DNA of 10,471 bases from Chloroflexia bacterium (GTDB lineage Bacteria; Chloroflexota; Chloroflexia; Thermomicrobiales; UBA6265). This document shows, piece after piece, positions 1 through 5,915 of this stretch. The first letter of the stretch is position 1. Every line of letters begins with the position of its first letter. The DNA lies in contig JAUIGA010000087.1 in the NCBI GenBank assembly GCA_030430125.1, positions 1 to 10,471 on the forward strand. Reading direction: 5' to 3'. Both the position numbers and the translations under genes were made by a program. Below the pieces are notes generated by a model. The model was not told the DNA's origin, ran no database searches, and saw nothing but the letters and a program-made list of their open reading frames with translations.

Positions 1-2
1 GC

Positions 3-119
3 CTAGCGGCGTTGATGCGAGGTGCGCACCGGACGCCTGACTGGCACTGGCACGAGCTCGGGCTGGGAGAAACCGAGGCGGCGGGCTATCGCTTCCCAGA
101 TCGATCGCAACGTCTCCAT
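3..119 (-). CDS. possible 38-residue small protein
   Basis: This short ORF runs from ATG at 119 to TAG at 5-3. It is listed because a good sigma70-like promoter lies about 75 bp upstream on the same strand and an AAAGGTG element sits nine bases before the ATG. The product starts METLRSIWEAIARRLGF, which could form one amphipathic helix, and ends in a basic stretch rich in Val, Pro and Arg. Third codon positions are mostly G or C, as in its neighbours. No family is recognised. A competing plus-strand frame (3-191) is also open and could be the tail of a gene entering from the left, so only one of the two is likely to be real. Confidence 0.3.
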   Translation of the reverse strand: METLRSIWEAIARRLGFSQPELVPVPVRRPVRTSHQRR

Positions 120-191
120 ATCGGCGGGCACCTTTCCGTGCGAACTGGTAGCACGTCACCGCATATGCTGCGGACCGTTCCCCTTCCCTGA
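3..191 (+). CDS. possible C-terminal tail of a gene entering from the left (alternative to the minus-strand small ORF)
   Basis: One plus-strand frame is open from the left edge to TGA at 189-191. It encodes about 62 residues, including the segment GETEAAGYRFP, with no recognisable motif. It could be the 3' end of a gene that begins outside the window. Composition is only mildly gene-like, and the frame overlaps both the minus-strand promoter and the small minus-strand ORF, so confidence is low. Confidence 0.2.
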   Translation, partial: LAALMRGAHRTPDWHWHELGLGETEAAGYRFPDRSQRLHIGGHLSVRTGSTSPHMLRTVPLP

Positions 192-200
192 ATACCCGCT

Positions 201-228
201 AGTATACGGAAAAGCGCCATCACGGCAA
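201..228 (-). promoter_or_regulatory. sigma70-like promoter, minus strand
   Basis: Read on the minus strand, TTGCCG (228-223) and TATACT (206-201) are separated by 16 bp. The -10 box matches the consensus at 5 of 6 positions and the -35 box at 4 of 6. The expected start of transcription is near 194. It lies just beyond the stop codon of the 266-residue gene and points to the left edge. Confidence 0.45.
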
Positions 229-1020
229 GTCCGTTTCGGCATGACCGCTACGTCCGGGAGTGTCGCGTGGTGGCATGGAGTCGGGGATGCCCAGACCCAT
301 CGCTGTGCGACGGACGAACTCGACGGCGTCCCGAGGCATACCTGGGGCGATCTCCGCGCGGATCCGCTGCGGGACAACCACGCCCAGACCGAGCTCGGTC
401 GCACGCTGCACAACCGGATCCTCCCATGGACCCTGCATCTCCACCCGCCGATCGTGGAATCGCTCGGCAAGCGCCAGCGCCCACAGCTCGGCGGCGATTG
501 GGTCGCTGGTTGTTGCCGCGAGCCAGCCATTGCTCGCTGGTGTCAGCAGCAGAGTCGCGTGCGGCGCTGCTGCCGCGGCGATGTCGGCGACAAGGCGATC
601 CCGATCGGACCGTGCCAGCAGGCGCAGGCGATCGACGGGGTGGAGGAATCGCGCCGGGAGGTCCAGTACGAACGGGCCGGTCCGATGCCTTGGGTCGATC
701 ATGGTAATCCCAACCCACGTTCCGGGTTCGAGGCGCGAATCGAGGCGCAGCACTCGATCATCGACTTCGATCGTTCTCCACATCGTGCCGCGTCTCGGCG
801 CCAGCCGGCCAGCGACGATGGTCGATGCGTGGCGTGGCAGGATCGTTGTCGTTTTCGCGCCGATCTCCCGCAGGGCCGCGCGCAGGGCGCTGACCTCCAA
901 GGATGCGTCGAGGGTCGAGGGGACCAGTGGCGTCGTCCCGCTGGTGGGCAGGACGCTGGCGAGCGACGCGGCTGCATCGCGAAGGGCGGGTAGCCACGCA
1001 ATAGCCACGGTTGCGATCAT
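220..1020 (-). CDS. hypothetical protein, 266 residues
   Basis: The product is not recognised as a member of any family. The start at 1020 is chosen because a GGAGGT ribosome binding site (1033-1028) stands seven bases before it. The frame stays open to an ATG at 1128, giving 302 residues, and also contains an ATG at 1086, but neither has a comparable site. The protein starts with a mildly hydrophobic stretch (MIATVAIAWLPAL) too weak to call a signal peptide. An Arg- and Val-rich middle follows (VAGRLAPRRGTMWRTIEVDD), then a segment with alternating hydrophobic residues (GPFVLDLPARFLHPVDRLRLLARSDRD). The C-terminal third contains WEDPVVQRATELGLGVVVPQRI, which could be a helix-strand unit. Codon use is GC-rich at third positions, unlike the Ser/Arg-rich shadow frames opposite. 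It is divergent from the PAP2 gene. Confidence 0.6.
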   Translation of the reverse strand: MIATVAIAWLPALRDAAASLASVLPTSGTTPLVPSTLDASLEVSALRAALREIGAKTTTILPRHASTIVAGRLAPRRGTMWRTIEVDDRVLRLDSRLEPGTWVGITMIDPRHRTGPFVLDLPARFLHPVDRLRLLARSDRDRLVADIAAAAAPHATLLLTPASNGWLAATTSDPIAAELWALALAERFHDRRVEMQGPWEDPVVQRATELGLGVVVPQRIRAEIAPGMPRDAVEFVRRTAMGLGIPDSMPPRDTPGRSGHAETDLP

Positions 1021-1027
1021 GGTGGCC

Positions 1028-1033
1028 ACCTCC
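1028..1033 (-). promoter_or_regulatory. ribosome binding site deciding the start of the 266-residue gene
   Basis: GGAGGT on the minus strand, seven bases before ATG at 1020. It argues against the two upstream in-frame ATGs. Confidence 0.65.
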
Positions 1034-1092
1034 GGCGTGGTGGTTCCGGGTCGATTCGGCGGGATGCGGTCGGTCGGCGTTTCCATGTCTCG

Positions 1093-1099
1093 TACAATA
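1093..1099. promoter_or_regulatory. overlapping divergent -10-like boxes
   Basis: TACAAT (1093-1098, plus strand, 5 of 6 to consensus) overlaps TATTGT (1099-1094, minus strand, 4 of 6) between the divergent hypothetical gene and the PAP2 gene. No convincing -35 box is seen for either direction, so this is a weak call. Confidence 0.25.
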
Positions 1100-1146
1100 C
1101 CGCGAGATCGGTTCAGGCGACGGCGCACTCGTGTGCGTCCTGTTCA

Positions 1147-2271
1147 ATGGAAGTCGACGTGACCACCACCTTGCTGCACACCCCACGGGACACGAACACG
1201 ACACATCTGACGATCGAGGCGCGTTTTGCCGAGACGTTCGGCGGTGAATCCACTGGACACGGGGCAGGGGGCGCCGAATCCGACCGGTTCCGGCGGATTG
1301 CCTTCGCGCTGTTTGGCGTGTACATGGTTGCGGCTGTCGGCATCTACCTCTGGCGAGGTATCTTCTTCAAACCCGATACCTGGGCGCTCTTCCTTCTGGT
1401 TGGCGCGCTTGCGCTTGGTCGCGCGAAGACCTTCCTGCGCGACTGGATTCCTTTCGTGCTGCTCATCTTCGGCTACGAATTCCTGCGCGGAATCGCCGGC
1501 GATATCGTGGTCGGCGACCGGGCCGTCTGGGAGATGCCGCGCAGCGCGTTGCCAGAGGTCCGGCTGGAGAACCTGATCCGCTTCGACGAGGTGCTGTTCT
1601 TCGGGAACTCGCCCATCATCATGCTGCAAAACGCGTTGTACGACCGCGGCGAGCCGCATTGGTGGGACTATCTCGCGCTGATCGTCTATTCGCTGCACTT
1701 CGTGTTGCCGTGCGTCTTCGCCTTCCTGCTGTGGTTGACCGACAAGCGCCGGTTCTGGATCTTTACGCTGACCTTCTGTTTCATGACCTACGTGGCATTC
1801 GCGTTCTTCCTGCTGTATCCGGCCGCGCCGCCGTGGCTGGCCCAGAGCTGGGGGGTAATGTCGGGTCTGGGATTCCCGCAGAACGGCGTGCTGGCGGTGA
1901 TCCAGCCGGAGGATTTCGCCACCCTGGATACCTTCGCGATCTGGGGCGCGGCCAGTCCGCACCCGGTCGCGGCGATGCCCTCGCTGCACGCGAGCTTCCC
2001 GTGGCTGGTCCTGCTGTTCGCGGTGCGCTACTACGGCTGGAAGGGGTTGTGGTTCCTGGCCTACAACGTGGCGCTCTGGTTCGCCGTGATGTACACAGCA
2101 AACCACTGGTTCGTCGACGTCCTGGCTGGCATGGCGTGGGCGACGGTGTCATTCGTCGTCGTCACGGGGCTGCTGGCGTACGCGGGGTCGTCGAACCGCG
2201 CCTCAGCGTGGATGGGAATGCTGTTCGGCAGGATCCGCCGAGCTCCGGTGACCACGGGTGGTGACGCATGA
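1147..2271 (+). CDS. PAP2-superfamily membrane protein (AUR1/inositol-phosphotransferase-like)
   Basis: This is an integral membrane phosphoesterase or phosphotransferase of the PAP2 superfamily, most like the AUR1/IPC-synthase branch, which acts on lipid phosphates or transfers head groups. Hydrophobic segments lie near residues 51-69, 79-91, 101-115, 176-197, 203-223, 284-294, 301-317 and 326-345. The motif YPAAPPWLA (224-232) is typical of this branch. The catalytic motifs are MPSLHAS (277-283, His281) and YTANHWFVDVLAG (316-328, His320 and Asp324). The first 45 residues are polar and probably cytoplasmic. ATG at 1147 has no clear ribosome binding site. A GTG at 1159, four codons in and preceded by GGAAG five bases upstream, is an equally good start. 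The stop codon overlaps the alkA start by 4 bp (ATGA), so the two are probably co-transcribed and coupled. Substrate is unknown. Confidence 0.85.
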   Translation: MEVDVTTTLLHTPRDTNTTHLTIEARFAETFGGESTGHGAGGAESDRFRRIAFALFGVYMVAAVGIYLWRGIFFKPDTWALFLLVGALALGRAKTFLRDWIPFVLLIFGYEFLRGIAGDIVVGDRAVWEMPRSALPEVRLENLIRFDEVLFFGNSPIIMLQNALYDRGEPHWWDYLALIVYSLHFVLPCVFAFLLWLTDKRRFWIFTLTFCFMTYVAFAFFLLYPAAPPWLAQSWGVMSGLGFPQNGVLAVIQPEDFATLDTFAIWGAASPHPVAAMPSLHASFPWLVLLFAVRYYGWKGLWFLAYNVALWFAVMYTANHWFVDVLAGMAWATVSFVVVTGLLAYAGSSNRASAWMGMLFGRIRRAPVTTGGDA

Positions 2272-3137
2272 GTGACAACACGCGAACCGTCCACATCTCG
2301 CCGGCGTACCGGCTGCGCGTCAGTGCAGGGCCGGCGCAATGGGTCGGCGACCGCTCGCCGCGGCACGCGTGGTGTGACGATTCCCTGATCTGGTGCGGGC
2401 GAGAAAGCGAGCGGGTCGTCTGGCGGCAGGTGCGCCAGCCTGGCGCGGGGGTGATTGAGATCGACGGGAGCGCCGAGCCGGCCGGAGACGCCGACTGGGT
2501 GGGGGGCACGCTGCACCCGGAGTCGGTGGTGAGCGCGTGGGACGACCCGGTGCTTCGCGACATATCCCATCGCTATCCGGGAATGGCGCCGTACGGTGAC
2601 GGCTCCCTGTTCGAGGGGTTGATCACGTCAATCGTCGGCCAGAGCATCACCGTGGCGGCCGCGGCGGTGACGCAGAAGCGCCTGGCGATGCTGTTCGACG
2701 ACGGCATCGAGGTGGCGGGGCGGGTCTTCGCGCCGCTGCCCAGCGCGACCCAGCTGGCGGATGCATCGGTTGCGTTGATCCGGCAGTCCGGCGTCACCAC
2801 GCGCCGGGCCGACGCGCTCCAGCGGATCGGCCGGATCGCGTCCGAGGGTGGCCTGCCGAGCGACGAGCGTGCTCGCCAGGAACCGGAGGCGGTCGAGCGT
2901 GAGCTGCTCGACCTGCCGCAGGTAGGGCCGTGGACGGCGGTATCGGCACTGCACTGGGGCGTTGGCGCGCCGGATGCGTGGCCAACGGGCGATGTGGCGC
3001 TTCTGCGGGCGGTGAAACACGCTTTCGGCGATGATGGCTTCACCCTGAAGACGATGGATGGGCTCGCCGAACCGTGGCGACCGAATCGCGGCATAGCCGC
3101 GCGGTTGCTGTGGGCGAATCTGTTCGATGATCGGTGA
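2268..3137 (+). CDS. alkA: DNA-3-methyladenine glycosylase II (AlkA family)
   Basis: This base-excision repair enzyme removes alkylated purines such as 3-methyladenine from DNA in the cytoplasm. The N-terminal 100 residues form a poorly conserved domain. The helix-hairpin-helix glycosylase fold follows, with SIVGQSITVAAAAVTQKRL (121-139) as the family's conserved helix. LLDLPQVGPWTA (213-224) is the HhH hairpin, and PTGDVALLRAV (239-249) carries the catalytic Asp242. WRPNRGIAARLLWANLF (270-286) matches the usual C-terminal helix. Length (289) is close to that of E. coli AlkA. No AdaA-like regulatory domain is fused. It overlaps the PAP2 gene by 4 bp. The last 33 coding bases before the two final sense codons recur in diverged form at 3863-3895, beyond the toxin-antitoxin cassette. 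Confidence 0.87.
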   Translation: MSDNTRTVHISPAYRLRVSAGPAQWVGDRSPRHAWCDDSLIWCGRESERVVWRQVRQPGAGVIEIDGSAEPAGDADWVGGTLHPESVVSAWDDPVLRDISHRYPGMAPYGDGSLFEGLITSIVGQSITVAAAAVTQKRLAMLFDDGIEVAGRVFAPLPSATQLADASVALIRQSGVTTRRADALQRIGRIASEGGLPSDERARQEPEAVERELLDLPQVGPWTAVSALHWGVGAPDAWPTGDVALLRAVKHAFGDDGFTLKTMDGLAEPWRPNRGIAARLLWANLFDDR

Positions 3138-3145
3138 CTTCGCCT

Positions 3146-3174
3146 ATGCCAAGTCGTTGATGTGACCGTATATT
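3146..3174 (+). promoter_or_regulatory. promoter of the toxin-antitoxin cassette
   Basis: ATGCCA (3146-3151, 4 of 6) and TATATT (3169-3174, 5 of 6) are separated by 17 bp. The predicted start of transcription near 3181 gives a leader of about 16 bases. An AAGGAG site (3185-3190) then stands six bases before ATG at 3197. No clear operator palindrome was found. Confidence 0.5.
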
Positions 3175-3196
3175 GTGGTGAGGAAAGGAGTGGACG

Positions 3197-3466
3197 ATGG
3201 TCATCTCACGCAAGCTTCGCGACGACGAGCTGATCAAGCGATACCTCGAACCCGATCCACATGCTACCAGCCCAGCGAAGTGGCGGGTCAAGGAGTATGG
3301 CGTGCCCGTGTGGGTGCTGGTTGCGAACGTGCTGCCCGATTGGTCCAACGCGGCTCAGGTGGCCAGTGACTATCAAATACCGGTCGAATCCTTGAATGCC
3401 GTCAGGGTCTACTATCGACGCAACAAGGAGATTATCGATGCCTGGAACCTCACCAATTGGGCGTGA
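3197..3466 (+). CDS. DUF433-type antitoxin (VapB45-like)
   Basis: This small 89-residue protein resembles the DUF433 antitoxin family, which pairs with DUF5615 PIN-like toxins. The recognisable core is GVPVWVLVANVLPDWSNAAQ (35-54), then VASDYQIPVESLNAVRVYYR (55-74). This is the family's helix-turn-helix-like region with the YYRRNKEIIDA ending. Residues 1-30 are charged and may carry the part that binds the toxin or DNA. The start is supported by AAGGAG six bases upstream. The stop codon overlaps a GTG start of the toxin gene (GTGA), a usual antitoxin-toxin coupling. The antitoxin would neutralise the toxin and probably repress the cassette promoter; repression is inferred from the family. Confidence 0.75.
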   Translation: MVISRKLRDDELIKRYLEPDPHATSPAKWRVKEYGVPVWVLVANVLPDWSNAAQVASDYQIPVESLNAVRVYYRRNKEIIDAWNLTNWA

Positions 3467-3858
3467 CAGGCTCGTTGTATCTCGACGAGGATGTGTCGCT
3501 GCACCTGGTCCCGGCGTTGGAGCGGCTTGGACACGAAGTAACGACAACGAGAGGTGAAAGGCGGCTTGGAGCGCCTGACCCACATCAGCTGTTCTACGCT
3601 GCTGAACGTGGCTGGACAATCGTGACGCACAATCGGCGCGACTTTCGGCTGCTGCATGATGCCTGGTTGCTCTGGTCTCGCCGTTGGGGTGTCGAGCGGT
3701 CGCACTCGGGCATTCTGGTTCTGAAGCCGTACGCAGCCCACCCCGCTGATTCCTTCGCCAGCGCCATTTCCAAGCTGCTCAATGATTCCGATGTATCCCT
3801 CGCAAGTTCGCTGTACGAGTGGCAGCGCTCAAACGGCTGGGTGCGATTTCTGGGTTGA
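3463..3858 (+). CDS. DUF5615 PIN-like toxin (VapC45/Mut7-C-like)
   Basis: This is a putative ribonuclease toxin of the PIN-like DUF5615 family. The metal-binding acidic residues are visible in LYLDEDVSLHL (5-15; Asp8, Asp10), GAPDPHQLFYAAERGW (36-51; Asp39) and THNRRDFRLLH (55-65; Asp60). This order is typical of the family. All expected acidic positions are present, so the enzyme looks intact. GTG at 3463 is preferred because it overlaps the antitoxin stop by 4 bp. A TTG at 3457 would add two residues. Length (131) suits the family. The C-terminal region (NDSDVSLASSLYEWQRSNGW) is less conserved. The sequence immediately after the stop resembles the alkA 3' end, which points to a past insertion or rearrangement. 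Confidence 0.77.
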   Translation: MTGSLYLDEDVSLHLVPALERLGHEVTTTRGERRLGAPDPHQLFYAAERGWTIVTHNRRDFRLLHDAWLLWSRRWGVERSHSGILVLKPYAAHPADSFASAISKLLNDSDVSLASSLYEWQRSNGWVRFLG

Positions 3859-3862
3859 ATTC

Positions 3863-3895
3863 GCCGCGCGGTGGCTGTGGGCGAACCACTTCGAT
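3863..3895 (+). pseudogene. relic of a second alkA 3' end
   Basis: These 33 bases match the end of the alkA coding sequence (3096-3128) at 29 of 33 positions. In the matching frame they encode AARWLWANHFD against AARLLWANLFD in intact alkA. The match begins four bases after the toxin stop codon. The rest of alkA is absent and the frame ends at a TGA (3911-3913) a few codons on. Bases outside the 33-bp block are not similar. It reads as the truncated tail of another, diverged alkA copy, with the toxin-antitoxin cassette now lying between the two tails. Confidence 0.6.
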
Positions 3896-3931
3896 ATTTG
3901 CTGCGCGGATTGATCGCAAAGGGCAGTGAAC

Positions 3932-4912
3932 ATGCATGGTGAGAAGCCATTTCGATTCAGCGTGACGCAGTCCCGGGCGGGTTCCCGGATCGAATGGGTG
4001 GAGACCGCCCGCAAGATCGAGGCGCTCGGGTACACCGCGCTGACCGTCGCCGACCATTTTCCGGAACGCCTGGCCGTCGTGCCGGCGCTCATGGCCGCGG
4101 CTGCGGCGACCGAGCGCCTGCGTGTGGCGAGCTGGGTGTTCTGCAACGACTTCCGGCATCCCGCCGTGCTCTACAAGGAGGCGGCGACGATCGATCTGCT
4201 TTCAGACGGCCGCCTGGACTTCGGCATCGGGGCCGGGTGGCTCAAATCCGAATACGACATGGCCGGCATCCCGTTCGATCGACCCGGGGTGCGGGTGTCG
4301 CGCATGCAGGAAGCGGTGGCGATCTACAAGGGGTTGGCGGCCGATGGGCCGTATGACTTCGAGGGGGAGTATTACCGCATTGCCGGCATGGAGGGTGCGC
4401 CGAAGCCGGTGCAGCGGCCATACCCGCCGTTGTACATCGGCGGTGGCGGCAAGCGGCTGCTGTCGTACGCCGCGCGGGAGGCCGACATGGTCGGCATCGT
4501 CGCGAAGGCCCTGCCGCAGGGCGGGCTCGATGGGGCCGACCTCACCGCGGAAGCGACGCGACGCAAGGTGGGCTGGATCCGGGAGGCCGCAGGCGATCGC
4601 GATCCGGAGATCAATACGCTTGTCTACACCTTCGAGGTGACAGACGACCGCGAAGCCGCCGCGCGACGGTTGTCGGTTGACCTGGGCCTGACGCCACAGG
4701 AGGTTCTGGATTCGCCACACGTCCTGCTGGGCACTGTCGAGCAGATGGCAGCGGGTCTGGAATGTCGCCGCGAGCAATTCGGCATTTCCCACGTCACGAT
4801 CAACACAAATGTACCGGCGCACATTGATGCATTCGCGCCAGTCATCGAGTTGTTGTCGCAACGCGTGCAACAGCGGCCGCAGGTGGTTGACGACGTCGAC
4901 ATAGTCACATAG
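3932..4912 (+). CDS. LLM-class F420-dependent oxidoreductase
   Basis: This is a bacterial-luciferase-like (beta/alpha)8 flavin or F420 oxidoreductase, most like the MSMEG_2516-type F420 family, about 326 residues and cytoplasmic. Characteristic segments are the N-terminal strand FRFSVTQSRAG (7-17) and GYTALTVADHFPERLAVVPAL (33-53). RLRVASWVFCNDFRHPAVLYKEAATIDLLSDGRLDFGIGAGW (62-103) is the family signature. YPPLYIGGGGKRLLSYAAREADMVGI (164-189) is the usual second phosphate/cofactor region. The substrate cannot be predicted. ATG at 3932 is preferred over GTG at 3926 because AAAGGG (3918-3923) stands eight bases from the ATG but only two from the GTG. The last 15 residues, after FAPVIELL, are a non-conserved acidic tail. 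Use of F420 rather than FMN is inferred from the subfamily. Confidence 0.83.
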   Translation: MHGEKPFRFSVTQSRAGSRIEWVETARKIEALGYTALTVADHFPERLAVVPALMAAAAATERLRVASWVFCNDFRHPAVLYKEAATIDLLSDGRLDFGIGAGWLKSEYDMAGIPFDRPGVRVSRMQEAVAIYKGLAADGPYDFEGEYYRIAGMEGAPKPVQRPYPPLYIGGGGKRLLSYAAREADMVGIVAKALPQGGLDGADLTAEATRRKVGWIREAAGDRDPEINTLVYTFEVTDDREAAARRLSVDLGLTPQEVLDSPHVLLGTVEQMAAGLECRREQFGISHVTINTNVPAHIDAFAPVIELLSQRVQQRPQVVDDVDIVT

Positions 4913-4915
4913 GCT
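4887..4915 (+). promoter_or_regulatory. candidate promoter of the PPOX gene
   Basis: TTGACG (4887-4892, 5 of 6) and TAGGCT (4910-4915, 3 of 6) are 17 bp apart, straddling the end of the oxidoreductase gene. Transcription would begin near 4922, giving a leader of about 110 bases that includes the hairpin at 4999-5018. The -10 box is poor, so this is tentative. Confidence 0.3.
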
Positions 4916-4998
4916 AGGCTGTATATCTGATTGAAGGGGTCGGATTACCTGCGGCCCGGCGAGGGAGATTCCTTCCGGCATGCGGGACCGGCATATAC

Positions 4999-5018
4999 CC
5001 GGTTGGGAAACCAGCCGG
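4999..5018 (+). other. GAAA-tetraloop hairpin just before the PPOX ribosome binding site
   Basis: CCGGTTGG and CCAGCCGG form an eight-pair stem with one G-T wobble, closed by a GAAA loop of the GNRA type. The stem ends five bases before the GGAG (5023-5026) that serves ATG at 5033. No U-run follows, so it is not an intrinsic terminator. The whole leader is rich in short CCGG-type complementary segments. No known riboswitch class was recognised. Confidence 0.5.
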
Positions 5019-5032
5019 CAATGGAGTAGTGG

Positions 5033-5704
5033 ATGGCAACCGAGGCACCAACCAGGGCAGGGGTGGCTACTGGCGCAATCGCGCGGCTGCGCCAACACGA
5101 AATCACCAGCGTCGAGCAGCTCCACGCCATCAACGGCGAACCGAACCGCATGATCGTCGAGAAGCACTCGACGTATCTGACGCCGCTGATCGAGGCGTTC
5201 ATCGATGCATCGCCGTTCTTCCTGGTCGCGACCTCCGACGGCGATGGGAACTGCGATGTCTCGCCCAAGGGTGACCCCGCCGGTGTCGTGCGGGTGCTCG
5301 ACGAGCGCACCCTCGCGATCCCTGACCGGCCCGGCAATCGGCGCATCGACGGCCACCGCAACATACTCGAGAACCCGCACATCGGGCTGATCTTCATCAT
5401 CCCGAACGTCGACGAGACGCTGCGGGTCAACGGACGCGCGTTTGTCACCGCCGATCCGGATCTGCTGGAGTCGATGGCGGTCAAGGGACGCGCGCCGAAG
5501 CTGGCGACGGTGGTGGAGATCGACGAGGTCTACATGCACTGTGCGCGGGCGTTCCTGCGGTCCGGGTTGTGGAAGCCGGATTCGTGGCCCGATCCGGACA
5601 CGATCCCGACGTTGGCGGCGATCATGGCGGAACAGAAGAATCTGGCGCCGCCCGACGAATCGCAAGGCAAACGGCAGGAGGAGTACCGGTCTCGCCTGTA
5701 CTGA
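5033..5704 (+). CDS. PPOX-class FMN-dependent protein, DR2398 family
   Basis: This cytoplasmic split-barrel flavoprotein belongs to the pyridoxamine-5'-phosphate-oxidase-like superfamily, DR2398-type subfamily. Its substrate is not established. The recognisable core is FFLVATSDGDGNCDVSPKGD (62-81), then VRVLDERTLAIPDRPGNRRIDGHRNILENPHIGLIFIIP (86-124), then ETLRVNGRAFVT (128-139). These are the strands and loop that usually hold FMN. The C-terminal part (HCARAFLRSGLWKPDSW, 169-185) is also typical, with conserved Cys170 and Trp residues. Length (223) is normal. GGAG at 5023-5026 stands six bases before the ATG. It follows an F420-type oxidoreductase on the same strand, which fits a small flavin/F420 redox group, but a shared pathway is only inferred. 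Confidence 0.83.
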   Translation: MATEAPTRAGVATGAIARLRQHEITSVEQLHAINGEPNRMIVEKHSTYLTPLIEAFIDASPFFLVATSDGDGNCDVSPKGDPAGVVRVLDERTLAIPDRPGNRRIDGHRNILENPHIGLIFIIPNVDETLRVNGRAFVTADPDLLESMAVKGRAPKLATVVEIDEVYMHCARAFLRSGLWKPDSWPDPDTIPTLAAIMAEQKNLAPPDESQGKRQEEYRSRLY

Positions 5705-5764
5705 TCCGTGATTTTGACGCGGCGAGCGTGCGGACAGAGAGGCTCACTGCTCGTCGCGGATGAT

Positions 5765-5819
5765 AGGTCAGGGGTCGGTCCCAATAGCCGCGTCTCGATC
5801 GCGAGGCGCCATCTGACCT
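5765..5819. other. predicted three-way-junction structure between PPOX and the 166-residue gene
   Basis: Seven-base outer arms (AGGTCAG 5765-5771, CTGACCT 5813-5819) are perfectly complementary. Inside lie a short hairpin (GGGG/TCCC, TCGG loop, 5771-5782, sharing G5771 with the outer arm) and a longer one. The longer one (5790-5809) pairs GCGTCTCG with CGAGGCGC, one wobble, around an ATCG loop. A further bulged hairpin (TCCGG...CCGGA) lies in the spacer at about 5856-5878. No U-run follows, so an intrinsic terminator is unlikely. It could be a structured leader of the next gene, a small RNA or a protein-binding site. No known RNA family was recognised. Confidence 0.35.
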
Positions 5820-5904
5820 TGTGGCGCAGCGTGTGGAACAATGTGGGTGAAGTCCGGACCCGCGTGGTGGCCCGGATCGATCATGGGTTCGACGACCTGC
5901 AGAC

Positions 5905-5911
5905 AGGAGGT
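5905..5911 (+). promoter_or_regulatory. strong ribosome binding site deciding the start of the 166-residue gene
   Basis: AGGAGGT ends four bases before ATG at 5916, a full anti-Shine-Dalgarno match. It rules out the longer reading from 5841. Confidence 0.7.
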
Positions 5912-5915
5912 ACCG

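Noticed and set aside
22..1162. Long plus-strand open frames opposite the 266-residue gene
   Set aside because: Their products are Ser/Arg/Gly-rich with no motif and no ribosome binding site, typical of antisense shadows of a GC-rich gene; the minus-strand frame has natural composition and a GGAGGT site.
4202..5665. Minus-strand open frame of 487 residues
   Set aside because: It lies opposite two well-recognised plus-strand genes, is rich in Arg and His, and has no family motif.
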